Source of the DNA: Anaerocolumna jejuensis DSM 15929
GTDB taxonomy: Bacteria; Bacillota; Clostridia; Lachnospirales; Lachnospiraceae
NCBI RefSeq assembly: GCF_900142215.1
Contig: NZ_FRAC01000013.1
Span: 121,232-185,084, forward strand
Direction of reading: 5' to 3'
Length of the DNA stretch: 63,853 nt
Under the pieces are notes generated by a model. It worked only from the letters and a program-made list of their open reading frames with translations. It was not told the origin of the DNA and searched no databases. Both the position numbers and the translations under genes were made by a program. Every line of letters begins with the position of its first letter. The stretch's first letter is position 1. Positions 34,881 through 43,455 of this stretch are shown here, one piece after another.

Positions 34881-36608
34881 ATGAACGATTACAGGAAAGA
34901 ATATGAGAAATGGCTGGCAGCACCTTCTCTGGATGCTGATTTAAAGAAGGAGCTGGAAGAAATAAGGAAGAAAGAGGAGGATATCAAGGACAGGTTTTAT
35001 TGTGATTTATCCTTTGGTACCGCAGGGCTGAGAGGAATTCTCGGCGCAGGTACCAACCGTATGAATAAGTATGTAGTGGGAAGAGCCACGAAAGCTTTGG
35101 GCAAGGTTATTCAGAAACAGGGCGGTGAATTTGCCGGAAAGGGTGTGGCAATAGCCCATGACTGCCGTATTATGTCCCCTGAATTTGCCGAAATGTGTGC
35201 CCTTATCCTGAACAGTATGGGTATCAGGGTATATTTATTTGACTCCTTAAGACCGACTCCGGAATTATCCTATGCTGTACGCTACTACCAATGTGCGGCA
35301 GGAATCAATATAACAGCAAGCCATAATCCCAAAATCTATAACGGCTATAAAGTATACTGGGAAGAGGGCTCCCAAATAAAATCCGGCATTGCGGACCAGA
35401 TATTGGAGGAAATCGGGAAGCTGGACCTGTTTGAAGAAAATGCGCTTCTTACAAAGGAAGAAGCAAAAGAGAAAGGGCTCCTTGTTATCATCAATAAAGA
35501 AGTGGATGAAAGCTTCTATGAAAAGACCATGTCCATTTCCCTCAGGGACAGTGAAGTAGACAAAAGCATTGGAATCGTATACACGCCCTTAAACGGAGCC
35601 GGAAATATTCCTGTCCGTACGGTCCTGGACAGAATGGGCTATACCAATGTTCATGTAGTAAAGGAGCAGGAGCTGCCGGACGGAACCTTCCCTACCATCG
35701 CTTACCCGAACCCGGAAGACCATGCAGCCTTTGCCTTAAGTGAAAAGCTTGCATTGGAAATTGGTGCGGATATATTGATTGCCACTGACCCCGACTGTGA
35801 CAGGCTTGCCGTAGAGGTGGTTCAAAACGGAAAAATTGAAGCCTTAAACGGTAACCAGGTAGGTGTCCTGATTATCAATTACCTGCTGGCCTCCATGGCT
35901 GAAAAAGGAACACTTCCGAAGAATGCGGCTATGGTAAAATCCATTGTAACGGGAGAAATGGGAAGTGCCATTGCAAAGGCTTACGGGGTAAAGATGTTTA
36001 ATGTGCTTACCGGCTTTAAGAATATCTGTGCTCTGTCAAACGAATGGGACAGCACAAGGGAATATACTTATATTTTCGGTTACGAGGAGAGCATTGGCTA
36101 CAATGTAGGCAGCTACCTGAGAGATAAGGACGGCGTAGGGGCAACTCTCATTCTTGCTGAAATGGCAGGCTACTATAAGAAAAATGGCAGAACCTTAATT
36201 GACACCTTAAATGAATTGTATAAAAAATACGGCTACTACCGTGAAAATACCATTTCAATTGTATTGGAGGGCATTGAAGGGCAGGAGAGGATTAAACGGA
36301 TGATGGTGGAATACCGTAAGAATAACGCAGGTTCCATCGGAAGCTCCAAGCTGGTTACGGTTACTGATTATCTGACCTCCGAAGCTGTGAATGCGCTTAC
36401 AGGAGAAAAGAGTACTGTTGAGGTAGAAAAGACCGATGCGGTGCAGTTTACCTTTGACGATGGCTGCTGGTACTCCTTAAGGCCCTCCGGTACGGAGCCT
36501 AAAATCAAGCTTTACATTTATACAAAGGCAGATACAGCCGCAAAAGCGGAGGATAAGTTAAAGGAAATTGAGACAACAGTCCTTGGTGTATTACACAGTA
36601 TACAGTAA
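34881..36608 (+). CDS. Phosphoglucomutase/phosphomannomutase (alpha-D-phosphohexomutase)
   Basis: The four-domain enzyme of about 575 residues interconverts hexose 1- and 6-phosphates. Visible motifs are the phosphoserine loop TASHNPK (Ser147), the metal loop DPDCDR, the sugar loop GYEESIG and the phosphate loop RPSGTEPKIK. The length fits the PgcA-type family. The start is uncertain: ATG 34881 matches family N-termini (NDYRKEYEKWL), and a TTG lies four codons earlier at 34869, but the good AAAGGAG site is 19 or more bases away. It is monocistronic and ends in a strong terminator. Confidence 0.92.
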   Translation: MNDYRKEYEKWLAAPSLDADLKKELEEIRKKEEDIKDRFYCDLSFGTAGLRGILGAGTNRMNKYVVGRATKALGKVIQKQGGEFAGKGVAIAHDCRIMSPEFAEMCALILNSMGIRVYLFDSLRPTPELSYAVRYYQCAAGINITASHNPKIYNGYKVYWEEGSQIKSGIADQILEEIGKLDLFEENALLTKEEAKEKGLLVIINKEVDESFYEKTMSISLRDSEVDKSIGIVYTPLNGAGNIPVRTVLDRMGYTNVHVVKEQELPDGTFPTIAYPNPEDHAAFALSEKLALEIGADILIATDPDCDRLAVEVVQNGKIEALNGNQVGVLIINYLLASMAEKGTLPKNAAMVKSIVTGEMGSAIAKAYGVKMFNVLTGFKNICALSNEWDSTREYTYIFGYEESIGYNVGSYLRDKDGVGATLILAEMAGYYKKNGRTLIDTLNELYKKYGYYRENTISIVLEGIEGQERIKRMMVEYRKNNAGSIGSSKLVTVTDYLTSEAVNALTGEKSTVEVEKTDAVQFTFDDGCWYSLRPSGTEPKIKLYIYTKADTAAKAEDKLKEIETTVLGVLHSIQ

Positions 36609-36621
36609 GGAAATATAACTG

Positions 36622-36660
36622 GCCGGGCTGTACGGAAAAATCCGTCAGCCCGGCTTTTAT
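36622..36660 (+). terminator. Terminator of the phosphohexomutase gene
   Basis: GCCGGGCTG and ACGGA pair with TCCGT and AGCCCGGC around AAAA, followed by TTTTAT. It lies just before the stop of the convergent YkvA-like gene. Confidence 0.93.
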
Positions 36661-36682
36661 ATAGGCTAAACAATAGTTATAT

Positions 36683-37057
36683 TCAGTGTCGGAACCAAAT
36701 AGCTTTTATAATAAGATAAATTACAAGCATCCATATTAATACAATAGGCAAGGCAAAATACCATTTCTTTGGTATTCTGTCTACCCATAATCCTTCAGCA
36801 TGATTACGGCATTTCACAAGTACAGCAGGTGGAATCAGTCGTACTGTCAGAGCAATAAGACATGGCAGTATAATTATGTCATCTAAATACCCTAATACGG
36901 GTATAAAATCTGGTATAAGGTCAATTGGAGATAAAGCGTATGCAATCGTAATTCCTGCGAGGAGCTTTGCTAATATTGGCGTTTCCTTTTCACTTAAAGC
37001 TAAGAAAACAGCAGGAATATCAATTTTAAGTTTTCTAGCTCTTTCTTTCAAATCCAT
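36683..37057 (-). CDS. YkvA family (DUF1232) small membrane protein
   Basis: The 124-residue protein carries the DUF1232 core ALSPIDLIPDFIPVLGYLDDI followed by hydrophobic stretches and a C-terminal TM (FALPIVLIWMLVIYLIIKAIW). The function of the family is unknown. It stands alone on the minus strand. The 317 bases to its right (37058-37374) hold no gene; they are AT-rich, with no clear sigma-A promoter for the genes that follow, which may use a sporulation sigma factor. Confidence 0.88.
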   Translation of the reverse strand: MDLKERARKLKIDIPAVFLALSEKETPILAKLLAGITIAYALSPIDLIPDFIPVLGYLDDIIILPCLIALTVRLIPPAVLVKCRNHAEGLWVDRIPKKWYFALPIVLIWMLVIYLIIKAIWFRH

Positions 37058-37374
37058 AAATATAATATCCCCCTGACTGATAAAAATTTGAGAACTTAGC
37101 CTTATAAAAAGTTTCTATTTATTTTATTATAACAAAATAATTTTTAAAATATAGCCTAACGTATGAACTCTTTTTCAGCAGCCTTACCTATACCCTTATT
37201 ATAATCAATTTCTTTTTAGCCTGTGGCGAAGTATATTAGAAAAAAATGGTGAATAATTTGTAATTTTACATAAAATAATGTCACATTATCTGTTCGGAGC
37301 CATATTATGAAGTATGGTTATAAACGATTAGCAATCGGATGACCTAATATATTTAAAGGAGGAAATCAAATCAT

Positions 37375-37695
37375 ATGGCATGTGGAGGTTTTAACTCAAA
37401 CCAATCCTTAGTTCACAGTCTTTGCAGATTTGTCGGTGAAACAGTTACGGTATTTACCAAAAGCGGCGGTGTTTCAGGATGTGGATTTACGGGTGTTCTT
37501 TTCGGAATAAACAATGACTTTATACAATTAGTAACAGATCGTGGCACTTCACCGGCTCATCCTATCGGTGGCCCTAACAGTTCCTGCTGCAGAGATTTAG
37601 ATTTTGATAATCGTCGTCGTGAACCCTTCAACTTAGGTTCTGTATGTGATATCCCAATCGATAAGATTGCAGCTTTCTGTCATAATGCCGTATAA
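37375..37695 (+). CDS. Small Sm-like beta-barrel protein, Cys-containing (hypothetical)
   Basis: This 106-residue protein has the pattern VHSLCRFVGETVTVFTKSGGVSGCGFTGVL, cited in part as RFVGETVTVFTKSGG, then a second strand block and a closing IPIDKIAAFCHNAV. The spacing of strands suggests a small Sm-type barrel, by inference. Similar small proteins occur in spore-forming Clostridia and may be spore or surface components. AAAGGAGG is upstream. A paralogue follows after 20 bases. It has a short Gly/Ser/Cys insert where the paralogue has an Arg-Asp repeat. Confidence 0.75.
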   Translation: MACGGFNSNQSLVHSLCRFVGETVTVFTKSGGVSGCGFTGVLFGINNDFIQLVTDRGTSPAHPIGGPNSSCCRDLDFDNRRREPFNLGSVCDIPIDKIAAFCHNAV

Positions 37696-37715
37696 AGAAT
37701 ATAAGGAGGCTATTT

Positions 37716-38165
37716 ATGTCATTTAATAATTTTGATGGATTTAACAATGATGAGAGTTTTGCCAGGCATATTCGAAGATTTGTTGGGCAGTCGGTTATTA
37801 TTTTTACAACCAGCGGAGGTGTTTCAGGATGTGGCTTTACTGGCGTGCTTCTTTCTGTAAACTGTGAAACCGTCCGTATTGATTCCAGACAGGGATTTGC
37901 TCCCGCCTGTCCTCTAGATCGTTCTTGCAGCGCCGAATTTAATGAAAATGACAGAGATCGCGACAGAGATCGTGACAGAGATTGCGATTTTGACAGAGAT
38001 TTCTGCAGAGATCGTGACAGAGATCGCGACAGAGACTGTGACAGAGATCGTGACAGAGATCGAGACAGAGACCGCGACAGAGATCGTGACAGAAGGCGTT
38101 CAGTAGGTTCAGTTTGCGAAATTCCCATTTGCAGTATTGTAGCTTTTTGCCATAATGCTATTTAG
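37716..38165 (+). CDS. Paralogous Sm-like protein with Arg-Asp dipeptide repeat
   Basis: The 149-residue protein shares its N-terminal RRFVGQSVIIFTTSGGVSG and C-terminal EIPICSIVAFCHNAI with the preceding protein. Between these parts, residues about 79-125 are an almost uninterrupted Arg-Asp repeat, coded by a 12-bp DNA repeat (GACAGAGATCGT). The alternating charges should make a flexible, salt-bridge-rich segment, like the RD tracts of some RNA-binding proteins. Cys residues break the tract at intervals. It is co-transcribed with its paralogue and followed by a terminator. Function unknown. Confidence 0.75.
   Translation: MSFNNFDGFNNDESFARHIRRFVGQSVIIFTTSGGVSGCGFTGVLLSVNCETVRIDSRQGFAPACPLDRSCSAEFNENDRDRDRDRDRDCDFDRDFCRDRDRDRDRDCDRDRDRDRDRDRDRDRDRRRSVGSVCEIPICSIVAFCHNAI
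37948..38096 (+). repeat. 12-bp coding tandem repeat for the Arg-Asp tract
   Basis: About twelve copies of GACAGAGATCGT and single-base variants lie in frame in the gene. Wobble-position changes (CGT/CGC/CGA, GAT/GAC) break perfect identity without changing the dipeptide, which suggests selection on the protein. Confidence 0.85.
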
Positions 38166-38200
38166 ACGAACGATTAAGAATTCAAGATAGGAAAAAGGAA

Positions 38201-38262
38201 AAAACTGCTTTAACACTTTAAAAGGACCTCTGACCGGTCCAAGTGCTTAAAGCAGTTTTTTT
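38201..38262 (+). terminator. Terminator after the Sm-like gene pair
   Basis: AAAACTGCTTTAA (38201-38213) pairs with TTAAAGCAGTTTT (38247-38259). Inner stems ACTT/AAGT and GGACC/GGTCC extend the hairpin, and a T-run follows. Confidence 0.92.
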
Positions 38263-38331
38263 ATTCTCTCTGTTTATCAGCATCCATTAATTCCTTGGCT
38301 ATTTTAAATCTTGGCTAATTCAAATCTATTA

Positions 38332-38360
38332 TTGACAAAAAAATATATATATGGCATACT
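38332..38360 (+). promoter_or_regulatory. Promoter of the riboswitch-controlled P-type ATPase
   Basis: TTGACA (38332-38337), a 17-base spacer and CATACT (38355-38360). Transcription would begin just before the riboswitch. Confidence 0.8.
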
Positions 38361-38377
38361 AAACGAACAATTTAAAT

Positions 38378-38470
38378 ACTCGTGAGGGAGTAGTTTGCGC
38401 AGGTAAACTGCGTGTCAAGTCAACATACTGACCATAGGTCTGGCTTGTCTTAATAAACGAGACTCATGTA
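38378..38470 (+). ncRNA. yybP-ykoY (manganese) riboswitch
   Basis: The conserved segments appear in order: GAGGGAGTAG, then a GC-containing hairpin (GCGCAGGTAAACTGCG region), CTGACCATAGGTCTGGC, and ACGAGACTCATG. P1 forms by GTGAG with CTCAT. This matches the known Mn2+-sensing yybP-ykoY class, which often controls Mn exporters and P-type ATPases. Two intrinsic terminators follow before the gene, and P1 overlaps the base of the first, so Mn2+ binding should prevent termination and turn the gene on. Confidence 0.87.
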
Positions 38471-38532
38471 TAGCATTACGCTATGCATGATTTTTTTTGA
38501 CTCGTGCATAGTAATGCTATGCACGAGTTTTT
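38465..38532 (+). terminator. Two tandem intrinsic terminators in the riboswitch expression platform
   Basis: Terminator 1: CATGTATAGC/GCTATGCATG (38465-38489) with eight Ts. Terminator 2: CTCGTGCATAG/CTATGCACGAG (38501-38527) with five Ts. The second stem shares sequence with the first, so the two can also pair with each other, and its GACTCGTGCATAG arm resembles the riboswitch P1 strand. Confidence 0.88.
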
Positions 38533-38572
38533 ATTTTGTAAAAAAATCATGTACCTATAGGAGGCAACTGGG

Positions 38573-41236
38573 ATGTATGAATTCCAAGAGAAAAAAAGTG
38601 ACTTGATTAATCGATTGCATACGGATGAATCATTCGGACTTTTGACCAATCAAGTTGAAAACAATCGAAGCACATATGGGAGTAACGCTCTCACAAGAGA
38701 AAAACCAGAATCACTTCTTAGACGTATTATAGGAGCAGCCAGTGAACCAATGATATTAATGCTTATTATGGCTGGAGTCATCGCACTGGCGGTTAATATC
38801 ATCCGTGCTTCCACTGGCTCTGAAGCAGATTATCTGGAATGTGTGGGAATCTTCGCAGCTATTTCCCTTTCCGTTTTAATTACTGTGGTAATGGAAGGAA
38901 AAAGTGCTAAGGCATTTGAGGCGCTGTCAAAAATCAGTGATGATACCATCGTAAAGGTTTTACGTAATGGTGATACCCTAATGTTAAGCCAAAAAGAACT
39001 TGTTGTAGGTGACATTGTATTGCTCTCTACCGGAGACAAAATTCCTGCTGATGGCAGACTTATGCAAAGCTCAGGCTTAGCAGCAGATGAATCCGCATTG
39101 ACTGGTGAAAGTGTTCCAGCTAAAAAGGATGCTGACTACATCATTTCAGATGCAAAAACACCGCTTGCAGAACGTGGCAATATGCTGTACTCAGGGAATT
39201 ATATTACCAGTGGATACGGTAAAATGTTGGTAACTGCAGTTGGCGATAGTACGGAATTTGGAAAAATTGCAAAAGAACTTACTGGAACAGTACGAACCAG
39301 TACTCCGTTGCAGGAAAAGCTTGCCCGTTTAGGAAAAACAATAACCATTCTTGGTGTCATTGCTGCGGTAATCGTATTTATTTCTGAAATAATTTCTTTC
39401 GCATTAACAAACGGATTGGTCCTGGAAGAAGTTCTTGATGCATTTGTTACAAGTATTGTTTTGATTGTTGCTGCTGTGCCAGAGGGACTACCGACCATTG
39501 TTGCTGTGTCACTGTCTATAAATATAATCAAACTTTCCCAGCAAAATGCGTTGGTAAAGAAGATGATTGCCTCTGAAACGGTCGGATGTATTAATGTTAT
39601 CTGTTCGGACAAAACCGGGACGTTGACAGAAAATAAAATGACTGTCTCCGCATTTTACGATAGGAAATGGCATGATAAAGCGGATGAACTAACTTCGGAG
39701 TGGCTGATACACAATGTCTGTCTTAATACGACTGCCGATATTTCACAAGACGGTACTTTTATCGGTAATCCTACTGAATGTGCTATGCTGAATTTTTATG
39801 AGAACTCGGCAGTGCGTAAAAGTACCGGCAAATCCTATAAGGATGAGCGCACCGACCATGATGTACTGCATGCGTTCCCCTTCTCTTCTGAGCTGAAACA
39901 TATGACTACCATCAGCAAAGTGGATGGTAAGATTATTTCCTATGTCAAGGGAAGTCCTGAGAGTGTATTTGCTATGTGTGCACTTTCGGACCATGAAAAA
40001 GCAGAAATTGAACATTATATCATTAAGTCACAAGAAAAAGCTATGCGTGTAATTGCTTTAGCACATAAAGAACTTGATAAAATGCGTGACTATGAGGACG
40101 AGCATCATCATGCTGCTATGGAAACGGATATGGTGTTTGACGGATTTGTTGCAATTTCTGATCCGCTACGTCCTGATGTGTATGAAGCAGTTAAAAACTG
40201 CCGGAATGCTGGAATAGATCTTAAAATCCTTACAGGTGACAATATAGTAACAGCAAAAGCCATTGCAGAAGAATTGCATATTTTAAGTGATGAGCGAATC
40301 ACTGTTGAAGCAAAGGAAATAGCTGAACTGAATGATGATGAGCTTTTGAAGATGCTGCCGCGTATCAGTGTTATTGCACGCAGTACCCCCACTATTAAAA
40401 TGCGTGTAGTAAAACTCTTAAAGATGCAAGGCAATGTTGTAGCAGTTACGGGTGACGGTATTAACGATGCACCAGCATTAAAGAATGCGGATGTCGGTAT
40501 TGCCATGGGTATATCTGGAACAGAGGTATCCAAGGAAGCGAGTGATATCGTTCTGCTGGATGATTCCTTTTCCACCATTGTCAAAGCAATTGCTTGGGGC
40601 CGTGGTATCTATGAAAACTTTAAAAGGTTTATCCAGTTCCAATTAACAGTTAATGTCTCGTCGGTTATTGTTGTATTTACATCCATTTTATTGGGATTGA
40701 AAGCACCATTTACTGCTTTGCAGCTCTTATGGATTAATATTATTATGGATGGGCCTCCAGCATTGACCTTGGGCTTAGAGCCTATTTATGACGATTTAAT
40801 GAGCCGTGAACCCACAAGACGTAATGAAAATATTCTTTCCCGTACCATGTTTGTCAGAATAGGGTTGACAGGCTTATATATCTCCGTCATTTTCTTATGT
40901 CAGTATGTATTTAACTTTCTAGGAGCAGCCGAAGAGGAAATAAGTACTGTATTATTTACGTTGTTTGCTCTATTTCAGTTATTCAATGCTTTTAACTGTC
41001 GCGAGCTTCATACCACCAGTATCTTTAAGCATTTACTGCAAAACAGAATTATGTTGATTGTCATTTCTATTACTTTTGCCCTTCAGATTTTGATTATTCA
41101 ATTTGCTGGCGCATTTTTTGGAACCATTCCGCTTGGACTGGCCATGTGGCTAAAGCTGCTTGGCTTAAGTTTCAGTGTGATTATCATTTCCGAACTGGTA
41201 AAGTTAATGCTCAGAAAAAAGCATTCCGGATATTGA
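38573..41236 (+). CDS. P2A-type cation-transporting P-type ATPase, probable Mn2+/Ca2+ exporter
   Basis: The 887-residue pump has the N-terminal cation-ATPase domain, the actuator motif LTGES, the phosphorylation motif CSDKTGTLT with Asp346, the P-domain TGDGINDAP and about ten TM helices. The TM4 motif PEGLP is that of SERCA/PMR1-like Ca2+/Mn2+ pumps. It exports cations across the membrane using ATP. Its position behind a Mn2+ riboswitch argues for Mn2+ efflux. The start has AGGAGG upstream. It is monocistronic. Confidence 0.93.
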   Translation: MYEFQEKKSDLINRLHTDESFGLLTNQVENNRSTYGSNALTREKPESLLRRIIGAASEPMILMLIMAGVIALAVNIIRASTGSEADYLECVGIFAAISLSVLITVVMEGKSAKAFEALSKISDDTIVKVLRNGDTLMLSQKELVVGDIVLLSTGDKIPADGRLMQSSGLAADESALTGESVPAKKDADYIISDAKTPLAERGNMLYSGNYITSGYGKMLVTAVGDSTEFGKIAKELTGTVRTSTPLQEKLARLGKTITILGVIAAVIVFISEIISFALTNGLVLEEVLDAFVTSIVLIVAAVPEGLPTIVAVSLSINIIKLSQQNALVKKMIASETVGCINVICSDKTGTLTENKMTVSAFYDRKWHDKADELTSEWLIHNVCLNTTADISQDGTFIGNPTECAMLNFYENSAVRKSTGKSYKDERTDHDVLHAFPFSSELKHMTTISKVDGKIISYVKGSPESVFAMCALSDHEKAEIEHYIIKSQEKAMRVIALAHKELDKMRDYEDEHHHAAMETDMVFDGFVAISDPLRPDVYEAVKNCRNAGIDLKILTGDNIVTAKAIAEELHILSDERITVEAKEIAELNDDELLKMLPRISVIARSTPTIKMRVVKLLKMQGNVVAVTGDGINDAPALKNADVGIAMGISGTEVSKEASDIVLLDDSFSTIVKAIAWGRGIYENFKRFIQFQLTVNVSSVIVVFTSILLGLKAPFTALQLLWINIIMDGPPALTLGLEPIYDDLMSREPTRRNENILSRTMFVRIGLTGLYISVIFLCQYVFNFLGAAEEEISTVLFTLFALFQLFNAFNCRELHTTSIFKHLLQNRIMLIVISITFALQILIIQFAGAFFGTIPLGLAMWLKLLGLSFSVIIISELVKLMLRKKHSGY

Positions 41237-41289
41237 TGGAGATTTGTCCTATTTTTAAGAAGGTTATTTCTATATAAAACGTAGCATAA

Positions 41290-41366
41290 ATCCATATAAA
41301 TAAAAGGCAATTTTTATACAAGTGCCTGCGAAATCCTCGGCCAATCTTGAGACATATAGGAAGGCT
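41290..41366 (+). repeat. Degenerate single copy of the 94-bp repeat
   Basis: The core GCCTGCGAAATCCTCGGC is intact, with CAATCTTG and AGGAAGGC following and an AT-rich degraded first hairpin before it. It lies just after the ATPase gene. Confidence 0.75.
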
Positions 41367-41377
41367 AATATAAATAG

Positions 41378-41421
41378 AAACCAGGGCAATAGCTGAAAAT
41401 CCTGCTTTGCCCTGGTTTTTG
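41378..41421. terminator. Bidirectional terminator between ATPase and aquaporin genes
   Basis: AAACCAGGGCAA (41378-41389) pairs with TTGCCCTGGTTT (41407-41418), with A- and T-runs on both sides. It suits the two convergent genes. Confidence 0.9.
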
Positions 41422-41475
41422 AAAATATAAATAAATATTGTGTTATGTTATATTTTGATCACTTTCTGATTTCAT

Positions 41476-42189
41476 TTACATACCTAAAAAGAACTGTGTG
41501 AATAGTGCAGCACATACTCCGCCTAAAAGTGGTGCAATGCCAGGAACTAAAATACCATACTTCCAGTCTGCATCTGTTTTGCTGTCTATTGGTAAAATGG
41601 CGTAAGCAAGCCTGGGACCCATATCACGTGCCAAATTCATGGCAAATCCTGTGGTACCGCCCAATCCCATCCCAATAGCCCATACCAGGAGACCAACTGC
41701 AATGGGTTCAACAGCCGGATTGTTAAGCCTCGTAATACCAAGAATACAAGTTATAAACATAAAGGTTGCAATGAATTCTACAAAAAAGTTGCGGGGGAGA
41801 TTTCGAATGCCTGGTGTGGTGGAAAAAATATTACGTATTTTAACCGCATCAATTTTACCTGCAGATAGTTTAAAATGGTCCGCATAGCATACATAAACCA
41901 AAACCGCACCCGCAAAACCCCCGGATACCTGGGCTATACAATAAGGGACTACTTTGCTCCATGAAATTTTTCCAAGAACAGCTTGGGCAAGTGTCATGGA
42001 CGGATTAATATAAACACCATTGAAAAGATAAAGGGTAACAGTAATACCAAAGGCCCAAGCTGTAATTGCAAATATATGACCTGAACCATGATGCTTCGTT
42101 TCGTTTAATGTTTCATTGCAATGTACACCTACGCCAAATATAATCATGAATGCAGTACCCAAAAACTCTGCGATAAGATGGTGGTACAT
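41476..42189 (-). CDS. MIP family channel (aquaporin/glycerol facilitator-like) with altered NPA motif
   Basis: The 237-residue protein has six TM segments and two half-helix motifs. The first is NPS (62-64) and the second NLA (185-187) followed by RD, instead of the usual NPA in both. The large external loop and overall pattern are those of glycerol facilitators. These changes alter the pore and could change selectivity. It starts 19 bases after the hydrolase stop and should be in one operon with it under the MarR-type regulator. Confidence 0.88.
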   Translation of the reverse strand: MYHHLIAEFLGTAFMIIFGVGVHCNETLNETKHHGSGHIFAITAWAFGITVTLYLFNGVYINPSMTLAQAVLGKISWSKVVPYCIAQVSGGFAGAVLVYVCYADHFKLSAGKIDAVKIRNIFSTTPGIRNLPRNFFVEFIATFMFITCILGITRLNNPAVEPIAVGLLVWAIGMGLGGTTGFAMNLARDMGPRLAYAILPIDSKTDADWKYGILVPGIAPLLGGVCAALFTQFFLGM

Positions 42190-42208
42190 GTTTCATTTCT
42201 CCTAATGA

Positions 42209-43150
42209 TTATTTTTCGGAATGAAAAGCTTCCTTTAAATTTATACATACCAAATTAAGCGCATCCTGTGCTTCCTCCACTGTTTTTTGCATATTAAAAA
42301 ATCCGTGGATTATTCCGTCATACCTCTTTAAGCAAACTTCTGCACCAGCCTCTGATAGTTTTTTAGCATAATGCTCGCCTTCATCTCTTAATGGGTCATA
42401 TTCTGAGGTAATGATGCAGGCGGCAGGAAGATTACTGAAATCATCTGCAAGTAATGGTGAAGCTATTGGATTATCAGCTTCACTTAAATTATTTAAATAG
42501 TTAGGGACAAACCACCCTTCAATTTCTTTTGTTTCCAGCCTGTATCCTTTTGCATTTTCCACTCTGGATAAAGGTTTTGTTTTTCCGAGAAGATCAAACA
42601 TTGCATTAATTTCTATCTGATAAGCAATGGAAAATTCTCTCCTGTCTCTTGAAAGCTGAGTAATTGCAGCAGTAAGGGTTCCGCCTACACTGTCTCCTCC
42701 AATGGCGATTTTTTCAGGCTGTATATTCAAATCTTTTGCATTTTCATATACCCATTTGACGACCTGATAACATTCTTCCACTGGCTCCGGGAATTTGTGC
42801 TCGGGAGACAGGCCGTAATCAATCGATATCACTGTGCAATTTACAGTGTTTGTTATTTTCCGGCATATGGAATCATAAACATCCATACTTCCGAAAATAA
42901 ATCCACCACCATGTATCCAGATAAATACAGGGTGTATTCCCTCAGTTTTAGGGTTATATATTCTAATGGGGGTATCTCTTTTGGAAGTTCTCACAGTACG
43001 ATTGGTAACTGTTCCTACTTCAATGATATCTCCTTTAAAATCATCCCAGCTTTTTTTGTAATATTCTCTCAGCTGATCAATGCTAAGGGAAGTATACATA
43101 CTGCTGAAATCCGTTTCTAACAACTTGTTAAATATTGGATTTAACGGCAT
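42209..43150 (-). CDS. HSL-type alpha/beta hydrolase (esterase/lipase)
   Basis: The 313-residue enzyme has the oxyanion-hole motif HGGGF (80-84), the nucleophile motif GDSVGG (Ser154), the acid in SEYDPLRDEG (about residue 247) and the His in DGIIHGF (about 280). These define the hormone-sensitive-lipase family IV. It likely hydrolyses short-chain esters. It is the first gene of a leftward operon with the channel. The promoter and palindromic operators upstream point to control by the divergent MarR protein. Confidence 0.9.
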   Translation of the reverse strand: MPLNPIFNKLLETDFSSMYTSLSIDQLREYYKKSWDDFKGDIIEVGTVTNRTVRTSKRDTPIRIYNPKTEGIHPVFIWIHGGGFIFGSMDVYDSICRKITNTVNCTVISIDYGLSPEHKFPEPVEECYQVVKWVYENAKDLNIQPEKIAIGGDSVGGTLTAAITQLSRDRREFSIAYQIEINAMFDLLGKTKPLSRVENAKGYRLETKEIEGWFVPNYLNNLSEADNPIASPLLADDFSNLPAACIITSEYDPLRDEGEHYAKKLSEAGAEVCLKRYDGIIHGFFNMQKTVEEAQDALNLVCINLKEAFHSEK

Positions 43151-43182
43151 ACTAAGAACCTTCTTTCGTATAATAAAATTTT

Positions 43183-43236
43183 ATTAGTTAACTAATGACC
43201 AAATTATAATCACATTAGTTGAAAATGTCAACTATT
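43183..43236 (-). promoter_or_regulatory. Leftward promoter with MarR-type operators
   Basis: Read leftward: TTGACA (43231-43226), 17 bases, TATAAT (43208-43203), a consensus promoter. A perfect 14-bp palindrome ATTAGTTAACTAAT lies at 43183-43196 and a second site ATTAGTTGA-N5-TCAACTATT at 43214-43236 covers the -35. The remaining 43237-43395 is AT-rich with no gene. Confidence 0.85.
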
Positions 43237-43395
43237 ATAATTTTGATTTATGAAATCTTTTTTATGAATGGTAATTATATTAAAAGAGTATAGAACAGAG
43301 AAAATACTTTGATATACTTGTTTGAGACATACCTGGATAAGTATTGAAAATAGATATATAATGCAACTAATTTTATTGAAATAAGGAGAAAATAG

Positions 43396-43424
43396 TTGAC
43401 AAAATCAATTGAAATCCATATAAT
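43396..43424 (+). promoter_or_regulatory. Promoter of the MarR gene, with operator half-match
   Basis: TTGACA (43396-43401), 17 bases, TATAAT (43419-43424). The -35 lies in AGTTGA-N5-TCAATT, a weaker version of the operator seen upstream of the divergent hydrolase. This supports joint control and autoregulation. Confidence 0.82.
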
Positions 43425-43455
43425 ATAGTTAAATAAATCAATAAAGGAGTCAGGC

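Noticed and set aside
37948..38096. Possible CRISPR array
   Set aside because: The repeat unit is 12 bp with no spacers and is in frame in a coding gene.
37375..38165. Hfq
   Set aside because: The small barrel-like proteins lack the Hfq Sm1/Sm2 signatures and are longer, with Cys and RD inserts.
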